DNA of 64,000 nucleotides from Flavobacterium sp. KACC 22761 (GTDB lineage Bacteria > Bacteroidota > Bacteroidia > Flavobacteriales > Flavobacteriaceae), in contig NZ_CP139148.1 of NCBI RefSeq assembly GCF_034058155.1, positions 1,302,001-1,366,000 on the forward strand. The letters are read 5' to 3'. Under the pieces are notes generated by a model that did not search any database, was not told the DNA's origin, and saw only the letters and a program-made list of their open reading frames with translations. This document shows, in pieces, positions 53,801 through 62,328 of this stretch; position 1 is the first letter of the stretch; each line of letters begins with the position of its first letter. The position numbers and the translations under genes are program-made.

Positions 53801-56800
53801 GCAATTGTCCTCTTTCGTTTACCTTATCAACCTGCCATAAAACCGTATTGTCTGCATTGTCTAATATTTGCCAATGAGAACCGTTTTTATAAACATTTTT
53901 TATCGTTTTATTGCTCGATTTCCCTCCTGTCGAAGCAGTTGAAGCTTCTGTTTCTACTCTTCCAAAAGCATCATAAGTTATTGCCTTAGTAAAAACAGCA
54001 AATGAGGTATTTTCTACTGTTTTAGTAATTCGTTTATAATTATCATAATTATATTCGTTTATAATTGCATTGGTTCCATTGCTTAAATCTTCAAACTTAG
54101 AGTTTAAGAGCAATTTTGACGAAGAATCATATGTATATATAGTTTTAGATTTTGTATTTGTACCCGAAATTCCTTTTTGAATTATCTTGCCTACTCCATC
54201 AAGAACATAAGTCGTTTCCCCATTTGGTGTAGTCTCTTTTAAAGTCTCTCCAAAGTTATTGTATTCATAAGTATATGTTCCAGCAGATGGATCAATCAAT
54301 TTTGTTTTTCTTCCCCAACCATCTTGAAAGATGGTTGTTTTACTGCCGTTGTATTCTGATTCTTTTAAATTGCCATTGGCAAAATAAGTATACTTAATAA
54401 TCCCTCCTGGAGTATCTGTCATTGAAACCACATTACCAATAGCATTTTTGATACTAGTTTTTGTTTTTAAACCATCACTTACTGTTGTGGTAAGCCCCGA
54501 ATAAACTATACTGGTAGTTTTACCTGTAAAAGATATGCTTTGACTATTTCTGCCATATTCATCAAATTTTATTTCATTCCATTGCATAGGGGATGAGCTA
54601 AAATAGGGTTCACTTACTTTATAATTTCGATCATAGATGTCATACAAATAGTCAACAAATGAAAATGAACCATTAATATCCTTAACTCCAGATTTTATTT
54701 TTCTGCCTAACTCATCAAAAGTTTCTTGACTAGAACTGCCATCATCTGCGGTTGTTGTAACTACTGTCTGATCAACACTACGTGTATAAATGTAATTTTG
54801 AGTTTTTCCTAAATAATCAGTTGTTTTTATTTTTTTAAACCAAGAATCATAATCGTATGTGGTTTTTAATCCAAACGGATTTGTCTCGGATTTTACCAAT
54901 CCATTATTAAAATTGTAATCATAAATTGTAGACAATCCTTCTATATCTGTACTTTTGATCAAGAATCGACCAGAAGGATCATATGCATAAGTCGTAACTC
55001 TCGGCTCCGCTCCCGGTGTTGAAACAGTTTTTTTTATAACATTCCCATAGGCATCATATATGTTATCTTCTGTTATATAATCAGTATTTGTTCCTTTCTT
55101 TTTAACCTGAGTTAATAAATTGTTCGAAAATGAATACAACTCTTCGGTTGTCATTATGTCTCCTGAAACTATAATACTTTGATTTTTACTAGCTGGTCTT
55201 CCCACTACATAAGGGGCTGATGAAGGAGCAACATAACTCAAATCTGAAACTGTAGTTTGTATAGTTGCTCCATCTTCCTTTAATAAAGTAATAGACTTTA
55301 AAGGATTATTATAATTATCGTACTCTGTTTTGGTTTCGCTGCCTGTATTTTCTAAACCATTAAATTGTTTTTGTTCTAGAACTTTAAGCTTAAAGACTTT
55401 ATTACTTTGTAGTGCATCCGAATATAAATTATACAAGTTAGTAGATTTTGTAATGTAGCTCTTCGGTATGTCAGGAGAATAGACCAGTCCTAAAACAGTG
55501 TAATTTTCTGTATTTGCACCTCTTAAACTAATATCACTTTTCGAAATTGCAGAAATGATTTGAGAATAATCTTTGTACCAATTGGTTTTTGAAATAGTGC
55601 GAAAGCCAAGAAAACCAAGTCCCTCATTATTTGAAACTGCACCTGAGTAAAAATAAAGCTGTTTTTTATCAACATTTTTACTCTGCTTTGCTAACATTGA
55701 AACGATCTTGAAGCTTGATGCAGCTATAATATCTATATTTGGGAAAGTTTCTACTAATGAAGTTGGCGTATAAATAGGCTCATAAGGATCTTGTTTTAAT
55801 GGTTTATAGGTTATTGCTTCCTTTACTCCATTACCATTTGTAATTCCCTTTAATAAAACATCCTCTCTATTGTCTTTTGGACTCTTAAAAGATTTAATCA
55901 TGTTATCATAAATCACACTGTACTCCAAATTTTGATTTACTTGATTATGATTCGTAAAAATTGGAATGGAATTTCTTCCTACTCCTGCAAACTCCTCTTG
56001 AGCCTCAATACCAGAAAACTTGACTTCATTATCAGTCACTTTTATATTTTCATATAAAATCAATTTCGTTATTATTGGAGATCCCGTTTTCCCAAAAAAA
56101 CCATCTTGGGCAGCTGTTAAATTTTGTTGGTACAAAATATCCGTTTTTCCATCGCCATTATAATCATTCGCAATATATGTACTCTCTTTTAAGCTATATG
56201 GATATCTCATAACACCATCATCTCCTTTAACTTCATAATAGCCTACATTTCCATATTCATAACGTACCCCAATAGAATAATTGATTTTTTTAAACGCTGT
56301 TCCCGTAGCAAGATAAAAATTCCAACTATCTTTATTTAATTCATTTGGTATTACAAAATCTATTTTGCCATCACCGTTATAATCGCCTAACAATATTGGC
56401 CTATCCAGAACAATAGCTGTATCTGCTACTGTATTCTCATATAAAAGAACAAGCTTATTCTCTTTATTTAAAGAATATACTTTTATAAAATTATTTTCTA
56501 AAACATAAATATCTGATCTACCATCACCATTAAAATCAGCAACATATATTTTATGATTTGATGCTAATTCGTTTTTTAATGTTCCTGTATTCGTTAAAAA
56601 ATTAGTTCCATTGTCTCCTTTTAAATCTATTAAATACACATTCCTTGATCTAATGGTTGTAGATTGTGTTAAACAACGTTTATTTCCATCATCTCCACAA
56701 TAGCTTAGTGTAGTGTTACCTTTGTCGATAGCTATTACATCCGTTAATCCATCTCCATTAAAATCGCCTGAATAAAATTCTTTAGGAAACATAGTACTAG

Positions 56801-58160
56801 AACTATTAACAATTTTACAGCTCGAATTACAAAATTCATCGACAACATCTAAAGGAAAATCGACAACTTTTTCATAATACTTAAAAGTAGGTGATGTTGA
56901 TCCTATACCGTGGAAAGAAAAAGTACATTTATTATTGTTTTTCTTTAAAATCATCCATCCTTGGGGCAACATTTTGTTATCTTCACTTAAAAAATTAGCA
57001 GGAAAAATATTTTCAAAAGCCCCAACAACATCTTGTTTGCCAGGAGTAAATCCTCCCGAAATGATATTTGAAAATAATACATACTTATCTTTTAGTCCAG
57101 CTATCTTTGAATATAATAAAAAATCCGTCTTCCCATCATCATTAAAATCACCTGATATATAGTCACTATTCAAATTATCTAATCCTGACCATCCCAATGT
57201 TGCTGCCATACTTGCTTTTAAAGGGCTATTAGCAACCGAATCATCATAACTAAACGTCGTTGGATTATAGCTCTTTAAATTATCACCACTTTTTTCTGTA
57301 ATAGATTTCAAACGATCATAATTTAGGGATGTTGCTTCGTGTGCTAAAACATAATTTCTAAAGCCTAATCCATTCCCAATAATGTTAATTTCTTTGAGAA
57401 TTGTATTTCTAATAATGCTGAGACCTCCTAGGTAAGACTGTTCAGTACGTTTCCTCGCATCATATTTAAACTTAATTTCATTTACAGGTGTTGCAGTTGC
57501 AATACTACCATATTTTATAGATATTATATTTAATACATTATTAAATGTATTGTCAGATGCAGAATAATCATAGCTTATTCTCACCCCTTGAGCATTTTCC
57601 CAATAAGTAATTGCCCAATCTGTTACAGATCGAGAATCTGATGAATTCCCATAATATGCCTTTGAGCCATCAGGATATTCAACCAAAAAATAAGCTGGAC
57701 CATACTTTGCTCCCAACGAATTAATACCAAAAGAGGTTATTTTTAAATTGGAAAAACTTTCTGTTTCGTAAACTGTTCCATTAGCTCCATAAACTCCACC
57801 TGTTCCATTTTTGACTAGTAGGCGTTGCCCATCCAATGCAAATCGATCGTTCACATCTATATTAATACCTCCAACTATATTATCATGAAATTTAGTTGCT
57901 GGGATTCTAGAAATAGTAGAGATTCCAGAAATGCTCCAGCCATAGCCTGCAACACCATTCCCACTTTGACTATTATATACTAAGCTAATTTGTGGAACAA
58001 CTCCATTTATCCCTGGAGGAACTGCAATAGGAATTGTATAATTTGCTGCACCAGTAAGCGATACAGACAACTCTCCTTCTGTAATTCCAACCTCTGTTGA
58101 CTGCCCAAAACCAAACAAACCAACTAACAAAAACAATAGACTAATATAAAACTTTCTCAT
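50853..58160 (-). CDS. SpvB/FG-GAP/RHS polymorphic toxin with type 23-like C-terminal domain
   Basis: 2435 aa from the ATG at 58160-58158 (a TTG two codons upstream is an alternative). Signal peptide MRKFYISLLFLLVGLFGFGQ. SpvB-like domain at ~25-300 (ANYTIPIAVPPGINGVVPQISLVYNSQSG, GYGWSISGIS). Five FG-GAP/VCBS calcium-type motifs lie at ~330-680 (DFNDDGKTD, DFNGDGLTD, DFNGDGRSD, DYNGDGKID, DYNGDGKTD). YD/RHS repeats ~1000-1500 (YDxxGR, YDAFGRVETE). Two 155-aa carbohydrate-binding-like repeats ~1584-1894. RHS core ~1930-2106 (DYQGSIVCITDDKGEVLEKRLFDAWG, YDPKLHRFLQPDNFVQDPFN, NPLKYTDPSGE). The 330-residue tip (NDGKPF, GDGNDQYRTAALSLSVGNFSTGFNLFTG) resembles polymorphic toxin type 23. No T9SS tail is visible. 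The layout resembles Tc-toxin BC shells. Confidence 0.85.
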   Translation of the reverse strand: MRKFYISLLFLLVGLFGFGQSTEVGITEGELSVSLTGAANYTIPIAVPPGINGVVPQISLVYNSQSGNGVAGYGWSISGISTISRIPATKFHDNIVGGINIDVNDRFALDGQRLLVKNGTGGVYGANGTVYETESFSNLKITSFGINSLGAKYGPAYFLVEYPDGSKAYYGNSSDSRSVTDWAITYWENAQGVRISYDYSASDNTFNNVLNIISIKYGSIATATPVNEIKFKYDARKRTEQSYLGGLSIIRNTILKEINIIGNGLGFRNYVLAHEATSLNYDRLKSITEKSGDNLKSYNPTTFSYDDSVANSPLKASMAATLGWSGLDNLNSDYISGDFNDDGKTDFLLYSKIAGLKDKYVLFSNIISGGFTPGKQDVVGAFENIFPANFLSEDNKMLPQGWMILKKNNNKCTFSFHGIGSTSPTFKYYEKVVDFPLDVVDEFCNSSCKIVNSSSTMFPKEFYSGDFNGDGLTDVIAIDKGNTTLSYCGDDGNKRCLTQSTTIRSRNVYLIDLKGDNGTNFLTNTGTLKNELASNHKIYVADFNGDGRSDIYVLENNFIKVYSLNKENKLVLLYENTVADTAIVLDRPILLGDYNGDGKIDFVIPNELNKDSWNFYLATGTAFKKINYSIGVRYEYGNVGYYEVKGDDGVMRYPYSLKESTYIANDYNGDGKTDILYQQNLTAAQDGFFGKTGSPIITKLILYENIKVTDNEVKFSGIEAQEEFAGVGRNSIPIFTNHNQVNQNLEYSVIYDNMIKSFKSPKDNREDVLLKGITNGNGVKEAITYKPLKQDPYEPIYTPTSLVETFPNIDIIAASSFKIVSMLAKQSKNVDKKQLYFYSGAVSNNEGLGFLGFRTISKTNWYKDYSQIISAISKSDISLRGANTENYTVLGLVYSPDIPKSYITKSTNLYNLYSDALQSNKVFKLKVLEQKQFNGLENTGSETKTEYDNYNNPLKSITLLKEDGATIQTTVSDLSYVAPSSAPYVVGRPASKNQSIIVSGDIMTTEELYSFSNNLLTQVKKKGTNTDYITEDNIYDAYGNVIKKTVSTPGAEPRVTTYAYDPSGRFLIKSTDIEGLSTIYDYNFNNGLVKSETNPFGLKTTYDYDSWFKKIKTTDYLGKTQNYIYTRSVDQTVVTTTADDGSSSQETFDELGRKIKSGVKDINGSFSFVDYLYDIYDRNYKVSEPYFSSSPMQWNEIKFDEYGRNSQSISFTGKTTSIVYSGLTTTVSDGLKTKTSIKNAIGNVVSMTDTPGGIIKYTYFANGNLKESEYNGSKTTIFQDGWGRKTKLIDPSAGTYTYEYNNFGETLKETTPNGETTYVLDGVGKIIQKGISGTNTKSKTIYTYDSSSKLLLNSKFEDLSNGTNAIINEYNYDNYKRITKTVENTSFAVFTKAITYDAFGRVETEASTASTGGKSSNKTIKNVYKNGSHWQILDNADNTVLWQVDKVNERGQLLNAQSGPTTITKKYDLYGFPERYQYDKTKEATNIVALNTTFDSKRGNLTKRSNTSFQPLDTFRYDAQDRLIEVGNERVPNQKDYHYYDDQGRIIQNNLGVYKYDNAQKPYQNTSVDLTDKGLEYYYNRGSVNKKDFFIDDMESRTGWAMQAVAPQCISFDNAKSHSGSSSIKINTVDVTLSSVLCDSSLSINNTISTQYTFSGWVYSDAPTPGLHLIGYTDPDNSKILGNIVTTEKNKWVYITQTISVDAKIKRLRIKISSTAKGNVWFDDIQISRTDTPLRKAQVQKNDFFSDDMESRAGWTTLPQSPQCISFDNTKAFTGNNSLKISIGNEITSHVICDTALEINNSISVLYTFSGWVYSDGPVAEINLFAYTGTNTGYNYQISYKVNTPDINKWIFLTQTVYLPPTIKSVRLRVCSTGKGNVWFDDLQIIKTDVPNAAEKSLNIAYNTFKSPVSIEEAGVDKISFNYNDFNSRTAMFYGGLQDEKLERPLRKYYSADGTMEIKENIVTGVLEFLTYLGGDGYSAPIVVKSDGTTQNYLYLQRDYQGSIVCITDDKGEVLEKRLFDAWGLLIEVKDGAGNYYAGLAILDRGYTGHEHLQSVGLINMNGRIYDPKLHRFLQPDNFVQDPFNTQNYNRYGYVLNNPLKYTDPSGEFAWAPIAVGALIGAIIGGTSYVVQAIQTGDWSWGKFGTSILGGAVIGGITGGLNPASLIGSSVGNAVATGFVSAMAPAYGVKVGDWSFNISPSIAFGNTMGIGASVSATYNAGDFSFSGGVGIMSNSNYNGFGKNGLEVRKSILAAYDDGKTGVSLGSNFWSGDFKQQTGALGLHFGDFRAFYENDGKPFSGFSGDGNDQYRTAALSLSVGNFSTGFNLFTGARTKDDYEVEKGLPGGELGYSSRGRYGEYYKNGFVNERGTPYRMGAAYFGYKSYRLGANSEWIRHAIQNVLIHGTFIANQRMFEMQSGDWNGYSQYKTSNIFTTW
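52479..53408 (-). repeat. Two tandem 465-bp (155-aa) repeats inside the RHS protein gene
   Basis: The landmark TCCATATCATCA recurs at 52912 and 53377, 465 bp apart. The units encode DFFxDDMESRxGW...GNVWFDDxQI domains, CBM4/9-like, at clearly diverged protein-level identity, so this is an older duplication than the 261-bp array. Confidence 0.85.
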
Positions 58161-58166
58161 ACCCAA

Positions 58167-58613
58167 TTATTGTTTAATGATTTTAATAGACTTTTCTCCG
58201 CCATCTTTATAAGAAAGCAGTACTAGATAAACCCCTGTAGGATATTGCTGAAAAGGAATGTTTAAATTATGTGCACTAGAATTAATCTGGAAAGTGTGCA
58301 ACACTTGTCCTGTTGTGGAATAAACATGTACCAAAGCCACATAATTATCTCCTGTCAGTTGCCATTGCAAATACAATTCTTCTTTTACTGGATTGGGGTA
58401 ATAAGAAATTACGTCATCGAGTGAGAATTTTTCTAAATCATTTTCAGTTAGAGCATCGGCTTGTACAATTTTTTTTGCAGATTTATCCATACAATTAATA
58501 CATAGTATTCTGGTAATCTGATTTCCCGCCTGATCGTAGCTGAAGTTGAGCTTAGTTTGAGCTATGGAGAAAAAACAACAATGAAGAAAAATAAGGAGTA
58601 GATATTTTTGCAT
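58167..58613 (-). CDS. Small secreted protein with YD-like motif and T9SS type A tail (148 aa)
   Basis: Signal peptide MQKYLLLIFLHCCFFSIAQ. Residues ~20-37 read TKLNFSYDQAGNQITRILC, a single RHS/YD-like motif (YDxxGN) followed by a CxxC pair (CINC). Residues ~65-148 form a T9SS type A sorting domain: VISYYPNPVKEELYLQW, VYSTTGQVLHTF, YPTGVYLVLLSY, KSIKIIKQ. It is the first gene of the toxin operon, ending 6 nt before the RHS protein ATG. The RHS protein itself has no visible T9SS tail. Its role may be to escort, anchor or prime export of the RHS protein (inference). Confidence 0.8.
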   Translation of the reverse strand: MQKYLLLIFLHCCFFSIAQTKLNFSYDQAGNQITRILCINCMDKSAKKIVQADALTENDLEKFSLDDVISYYPNPVKEELYLQWQLTGDNYVALVHVYSTTGQVLHTFQINSSAHNLNIPFQQYPTGVYLVLLSYKDGGEKSIKIIKQ

Positions 58614-58640
58614 GGCTTATAAAATTTAATACATTTCTTA

Positions 58641-58670
58641 CAAACATATAAAATAATTATATTCCTACAA
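58641..58670 (-). promoter_or_regulatory. Promoter of the toxin operon, Bacteroidetes consensus
   Basis: On the minus strand: TTG at 58670-58668, 19-nt spacer, TATGTTTG at 58648-58641. The start point would be about 21 nt before the ATG at 58613. Confidence 0.7.
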
Positions 58671-58699
58671 ATTTTATCTTAATTTTAACAAACGACCAC

Positions 58700-58735
58700 A
58701 AAAAAAGCGAGACCTAGATCTCGCTTTTTTAACAT
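58700..58735 (-). terminator. Terminator copy B (glmS) flanking the toxin locus
   Basis: 12-bp stem, arms 58701-58712 and 58719-58730, 17 nt past the glmS stop. It is the near-identical partner of 49515-49550 (35 of 36 nt). Confidence 0.85.
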
Positions 58736-58752
58736 TTATATGTCGTAAAATA

Positions 58753-60603
58753 TTATTCTACTGTAACTGATTTTGCTAAGTTACGCGGTTGATCTACGTT
58801 ACAACCTCTCATAACTGCAATATAATACGAAAGCAATTGCAATGGAATTGTCGTAATAAGTGGTGATAATGCATCTGAAGTTGCTGGAATTTCAATAACA
58901 TAATCAGCCAATTCACGAACTTGAGTATCACCTTTTGTAACAACGGCAATAATTTTACCACTTCGAGATTTAATCTCCTGGATGTTACTTACAATTTTAT
59001 CATAATGACCTTGACTAGGAGCAATTACAATAACCGGCATATGCTCATCAATCAAAGCAATCGGGCCGTGTTTCATTTCGGCTGCAGGATAACCTTCAGC
59101 ATGTATGTATGAAATCTCTTTTAACTTAAGAGCACCTTCAAGTGCAACTGGGAAGTTATATCCACGACCTAAATAAAGACAGTTTGGCGAATCTTTAAAA
59201 GCCGCAGCAATTTCTTTTGCTTTATCATTTGTTTCTAAAGCCTCAGCTACCTTTTCAGGAATTATTTCTAACTCTTGCAAGTAAGCATGGAAATCGCTGT
59301 TTGTCAAAGTTCCTTTTGCTTTTCCTAATTTCAACGCAATCATAGTTAAAACTGTGATTTGAGTAGTAAAAGCTTTAGTTGAAGCCACTCCAATTTCTGG
59401 CCCAGCATGTGTATAGGCACCTGCATGGCTTTCTCTTGAAATAGAAGAACCTACAACATTACAAACTCCAAAAACAAAAGCTCCATTTTCTTTTGCTAAT
59501 TTGATCGCCGCCATTGTATCTGCCGTTTCTCCTGATTGAGAAATTGCAATCACAACGTCATCTTTGTTTATAATTGGATTTCTATATCTAAATTCAGAAG
59601 CATATTCCACTTCAACTGGAATACGGGTAAACTCTTCAAAAATGTATTCTGCTACTAAACCTGCGTGCCATGAAGTTCCGCATGCTACAATCAGAATTCT
59701 TTTTGCGTTTAAGAATTTCTCAAGATTATCTTCAACACCCGCCATTTGAACAATTCCTTCATTTGCATGGAGTCTTCCTCGGTAAGTATCTTTAATTACG
59801 CTGGGCTGTTCGTAGATTTCTTTCAGCATGAAATGATCATAACCACCTTTTTCAATCTGCTCCAAGTTCATTTGAAGTTCTTGAATATAAGGATCAACTA
59901 ATGAGTCATCTTTTATTTTTCTAACTTTAAGAGGCTTGTGCAATCTAATATTTGCCATTTCACCATCTTCAAGATAAATTGCATTTGAAGTATATTCAAT
60001 AAAAGGTGAAGCATCAGAAGCAACAAAATATTCGCCATCACCAACACCAATTGCCAATGGGCTTCCTAGTCTTGCTGCAACAATTTCATCAGGATTTTTT
60101 TTATCAAAAACCGCAATTGCATAAGCTCCTACAACTTGATTCAAAGCAATCTGAACTGCTTTTCCTAATTTAATATTTTCTTTTTTCTGAACTTCTTCAA
60201 TTAAGTTTACTAAAACCTCCGTGTCTGTATCCGATTTAAAAGTATAACCTCTCTTGATTAATTCCTCTTTAAGCGGTGCATAATTCTCAATAATTCCGTT
60301 GTGAATAATAACTAATTCCCCAGAATTAGAAAGATGCGGATGCGAATTCACATCATTTGGCACTCCGTGGGTTGCCCAGCGTGTATGCCCAATACCAATC
60401 GTTCCGTTTGTTTTCAAGTTTTCTTGTGCCTTAGCTTCAAGATCCGAAACCTTACCTTTTGTTTTACAAAGTTTTACTCCAGATTCGCTGTCAAATAACA
60501 TAACACCGGCACTGTCATAGCCTCTGTATTCGAGTCGTTTTAATCCTTTGATAACAATAGGATACGCCTCTCTATGGCCAATATATCCAACAATTCCACA
60601 CAT
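58753..60603 (-). CDS. glmS: Glutamine--fructose-6-phosphate aminotransferase (isomerizing)
   Basis: 616 aa. It makes glucosamine-6-phosphate for peptidoglycan and LPS. The Ntn-glutaminase domain begins MCGIVGYIGHREAYPIVIKG, with C2 as nucleophile after Met removal, and has GHTRWATHG, NSHPHL, HNGIIENY and SDTDTEVL. Two SIS domains follow (~290-616): CGTSWHAGLVAEY, AISQSGETADT, VGSSISRESHAGAYTHAGPEIGVASTKAFT, LGRGYNFPVALEGALKLKEISYIHAEGYPAAEMKHGPIALI, ending QPRNLAKSVTVE. It is the last gene of an operon with the DUF4270 lipoprotein gene (9 nt gap) and the glycogen synthase-like gene. No glmS ribozyme is seen; the gap before it is only 9 nt. Confidence 0.98.
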   Translation of the reverse strand: MCGIVGYIGHREAYPIVIKGLKRLEYRGYDSAGVMLFDSESGVKLCKTKGKVSDLEAKAQENLKTNGTIGIGHTRWATHGVPNDVNSHPHLSNSGELVIIHNGIIENYAPLKEELIKRGYTFKSDTDTEVLVNLIEEVQKKENIKLGKAVQIALNQVVGAYAIAVFDKKNPDEIVAARLGSPLAIGVGDGEYFVASDASPFIEYTSNAIYLEDGEMANIRLHKPLKVRKIKDDSLVDPYIQELQMNLEQIEKGGYDHFMLKEIYEQPSVIKDTYRGRLHANEGIVQMAGVEDNLEKFLNAKRILIVACGTSWHAGLVAEYIFEEFTRIPVEVEYASEFRYRNPIINKDDVVIAISQSGETADTMAAIKLAKENGAFVFGVCNVVGSSISRESHAGAYTHAGPEIGVASTKAFTTQITVLTMIALKLGKAKGTLTNSDFHAYLQELEIIPEKVAEALETNDKAKEIAAAFKDSPNCLYLGRGYNFPVALEGALKLKEISYIHAEGYPAAEMKHGPIALIDEHMPVIVIAPSQGHYDKIVSNIQEIKSRSGKIIAVVTKGDTQVRELADYVIEIPATSDALSPLITTIPLQLLSYYIAVMRGCNVDQPRNLAKSVTVE

Positions 60604-60612
60604 ATATATTTA

Positions 60613-62310
60613 TTAATTTGGTTTCGTGTAGTAAACTTCAAGTTTCAGTCTTTTATCTTCCGGAACATTTGAATTTCCGCCAAATAATATAGTCCCTAAC
60701 GGACCCATAACTGAACCTCTAGGCGCATCTGTAAAATATTCAACTGGGTTAGTTCCTGGTATTGCTATTTTATTTTTCAATTTGTTAGAAGTGATTACAC
60801 CAATATCTTCTGTTACAGCCAATCCTAATTTTACATTAACTGCCGTGGTATCTTTTATAAGATTTCGAACATGATTTGTAATTCTCACCTTATAGTAATT
60901 TCCTCTTTTAGTATTGGCATCAATATTAAGAATACCTCCAAAAATATATTTTGTAGCTTTCGGATTGTTTGCTAACGCACCAGTAGTTCCATCAGAATAA
61001 TCTATTAGAGGAACATTATTTGTCATATCATAAAGATAAACCCTTTTCGGTTCTTCTGCCTGAAGCCCGTTTGCATCTTTAACTGCCATTTTATCCGCAT
61101 CGATATTAAAGACTAAATTCACCTCATTGATCCTCCAGTTTTTAAACCTAAAATCATGCCTCATTTCATCCAAAACATCCGGAACACCATTAGGCTTATT
61201 GACTAAAACACCACTTTTATTATAACCTATCGCATCTGTTTTACCAAAAAGTTCGATTATAGTAGTAGATCCCTGGCCTCCTTTAATGTAAAGGCTTTGA
61301 TCTCCCTGTGTCCTGTTTATGTTTGATTCACTTATTGCGCTAGCATAACTAGCACTTTTTGCGTCTTGTTGAAGACTTGCTGTCGCACCGGTCAAATTAA
61401 TAGTGATGCTCTTGTCTTCTGTCGCATCTCCATCAGTAGTAATAGCTGTTTTTGCTTTGTATTTAATGACAATTTTACCTGATTTTGCAAAATCTATTAA
61501 AGCCAGATTCGCTGGACTACTTCCTGATCTTTCTACTTTAAAATACAATCCTCTAAACCAATCTTGAAATACAGTTGGATTTGCCAACTTTTCAGCAGGA
61601 GCTTTCAAAATCTTATTCAAAAAGAAATCGCTATTCAGCATCAATCGCATTTCTGGAGTCACTTTGGTTAAAGTAACTTTTCCGTTTGCATCAACAGTCT
61701 TATCTGTTATTTCAGCATTATCAAAGAAAAACTCGGAATTTTGTTTTTTACTGCTAGCATCATTTAATCTTGAACCCATTTTATAGGTGTCAAAAGTTGT
61801 ATTTTGATCTGTATAATACAATTGTGGCAATTGTGTGCCGTTATCATAAAAATTGCTACGCATTGCAACGCCTGACTCGTAAATGCTTAAATTTAATTTT
61901 CCATTTGCAGGTCCGAAAACAGAATCTAATTCAAATGTACGCTTTCCAGCAGCATCAGTAGACACAACATGATAAAAATAAGGAACACTCAAATAAACAC
62001 TATCAATTTTTGGTTCTTCACCAATTGTAGGAGCATATTCCGCCAAACTTACCTGAGTTGCATAATTTCCAGTTGTTGTCCCTAAAACTGGATTATCATA
62101 AATACCCAAGGCATTTGTAGCCAAACCGTTTGACTGAACCGGTGTTACTTCTTGATTATAAGCTAAAACATCATATTTCTCTGGTGTCAAATCGAAGTGA
62201 TTATCTCCAATTATATCATCACCAATCGCATTAAAATCTCTATCGCAGGAATATAAAAAAACAACCGTAGCTGCCACTAGAATTTTCTTAATAAAAGAAG
62301 TATTATACAT
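60613..62310 (-). CDS. DUF4270 family lipoprotein
   Basis: 565 aa. Signal MYNTSFIKKILVAATVVFLYSC with Cys at 22 and DRDFNAIGDDIIGD following, the typical DUF4270 opening. LSVPYFYHVV, YGxDxNxxF-like spacing, FDNAEITDK, FRGLYFKVERSG, IYIKGGQGS-like SLYIKGGQGSTTIIELF, and NEVNLVFNID are recurrent family features as I recall them. The function is unknown. These lipoproteins are conserved in Flavobacteriia next to glmS and the glycogen synthase-like gene, which suggests a role in envelope or polysaccharide biology (inference). It is flanked by gaps of 18 and 9 nt, so it is co-transcribed with both neighbours. Confidence 0.85.
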   Translation of the reverse strand: MYNTSFIKKILVAATVVFLYSCDRDFNAIGDDIIGDNHFDLTPEKYDVLAYNQEVTPVQSNGLATNALGIYDNPVLGTTTGNYATQVSLAEYAPTIGEEPKIDSVYLSVPYFYHVVSTDAAGKRTFELDSVFGPANGKLNLSIYESGVAMRSNFYDNGTQLPQLYYTDQNTTFDTYKMGSRLNDASSKKQNSEFFFDNAEITDKTVDANGKVTLTKVTPEMRLMLNSDFFLNKILKAPAEKLANPTVFQDWFRGLYFKVERSGSSPANLALIDFAKSGKIVIKYKAKTAITTDGDATEDKSITINLTGATASLQQDAKSASYASAISESNINRTQGDQSLYIKGGQGSTTIIELFGKTDAIGYNKSGVLVNKPNGVPDVLDEMRHDFRFKNWRINEVNLVFNIDADKMAVKDANGLQAEEPKRVYLYDMTNNVPLIDYSDGTTGALANNPKATKYIFGGILNIDANTKRGNYYKVRITNHVRNLIKDTTAVNVKLGLAVTEDIGVITSNKLKNKIAIPGTNPVEYFTDAPRGSVMGPLGTILFGGNSNVPEDKRLKLEVYYTKPN

Positions 62311-62328
62311 GTTTAAATTTAAAGTTAA

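Noticed and set aside
49264..58752. Prophage or transposon as carrier of the toxin locus
   Set aside because: No integrase, transposase, phage structural gene or long terminal inverted repeat is visible; only the duplicated terminator marks the edges.
60604..60612. glmS ribozyme
   Set aside because: Only 9 nt separate glmS from the preceding gene, so there is no room for the ribozyme.
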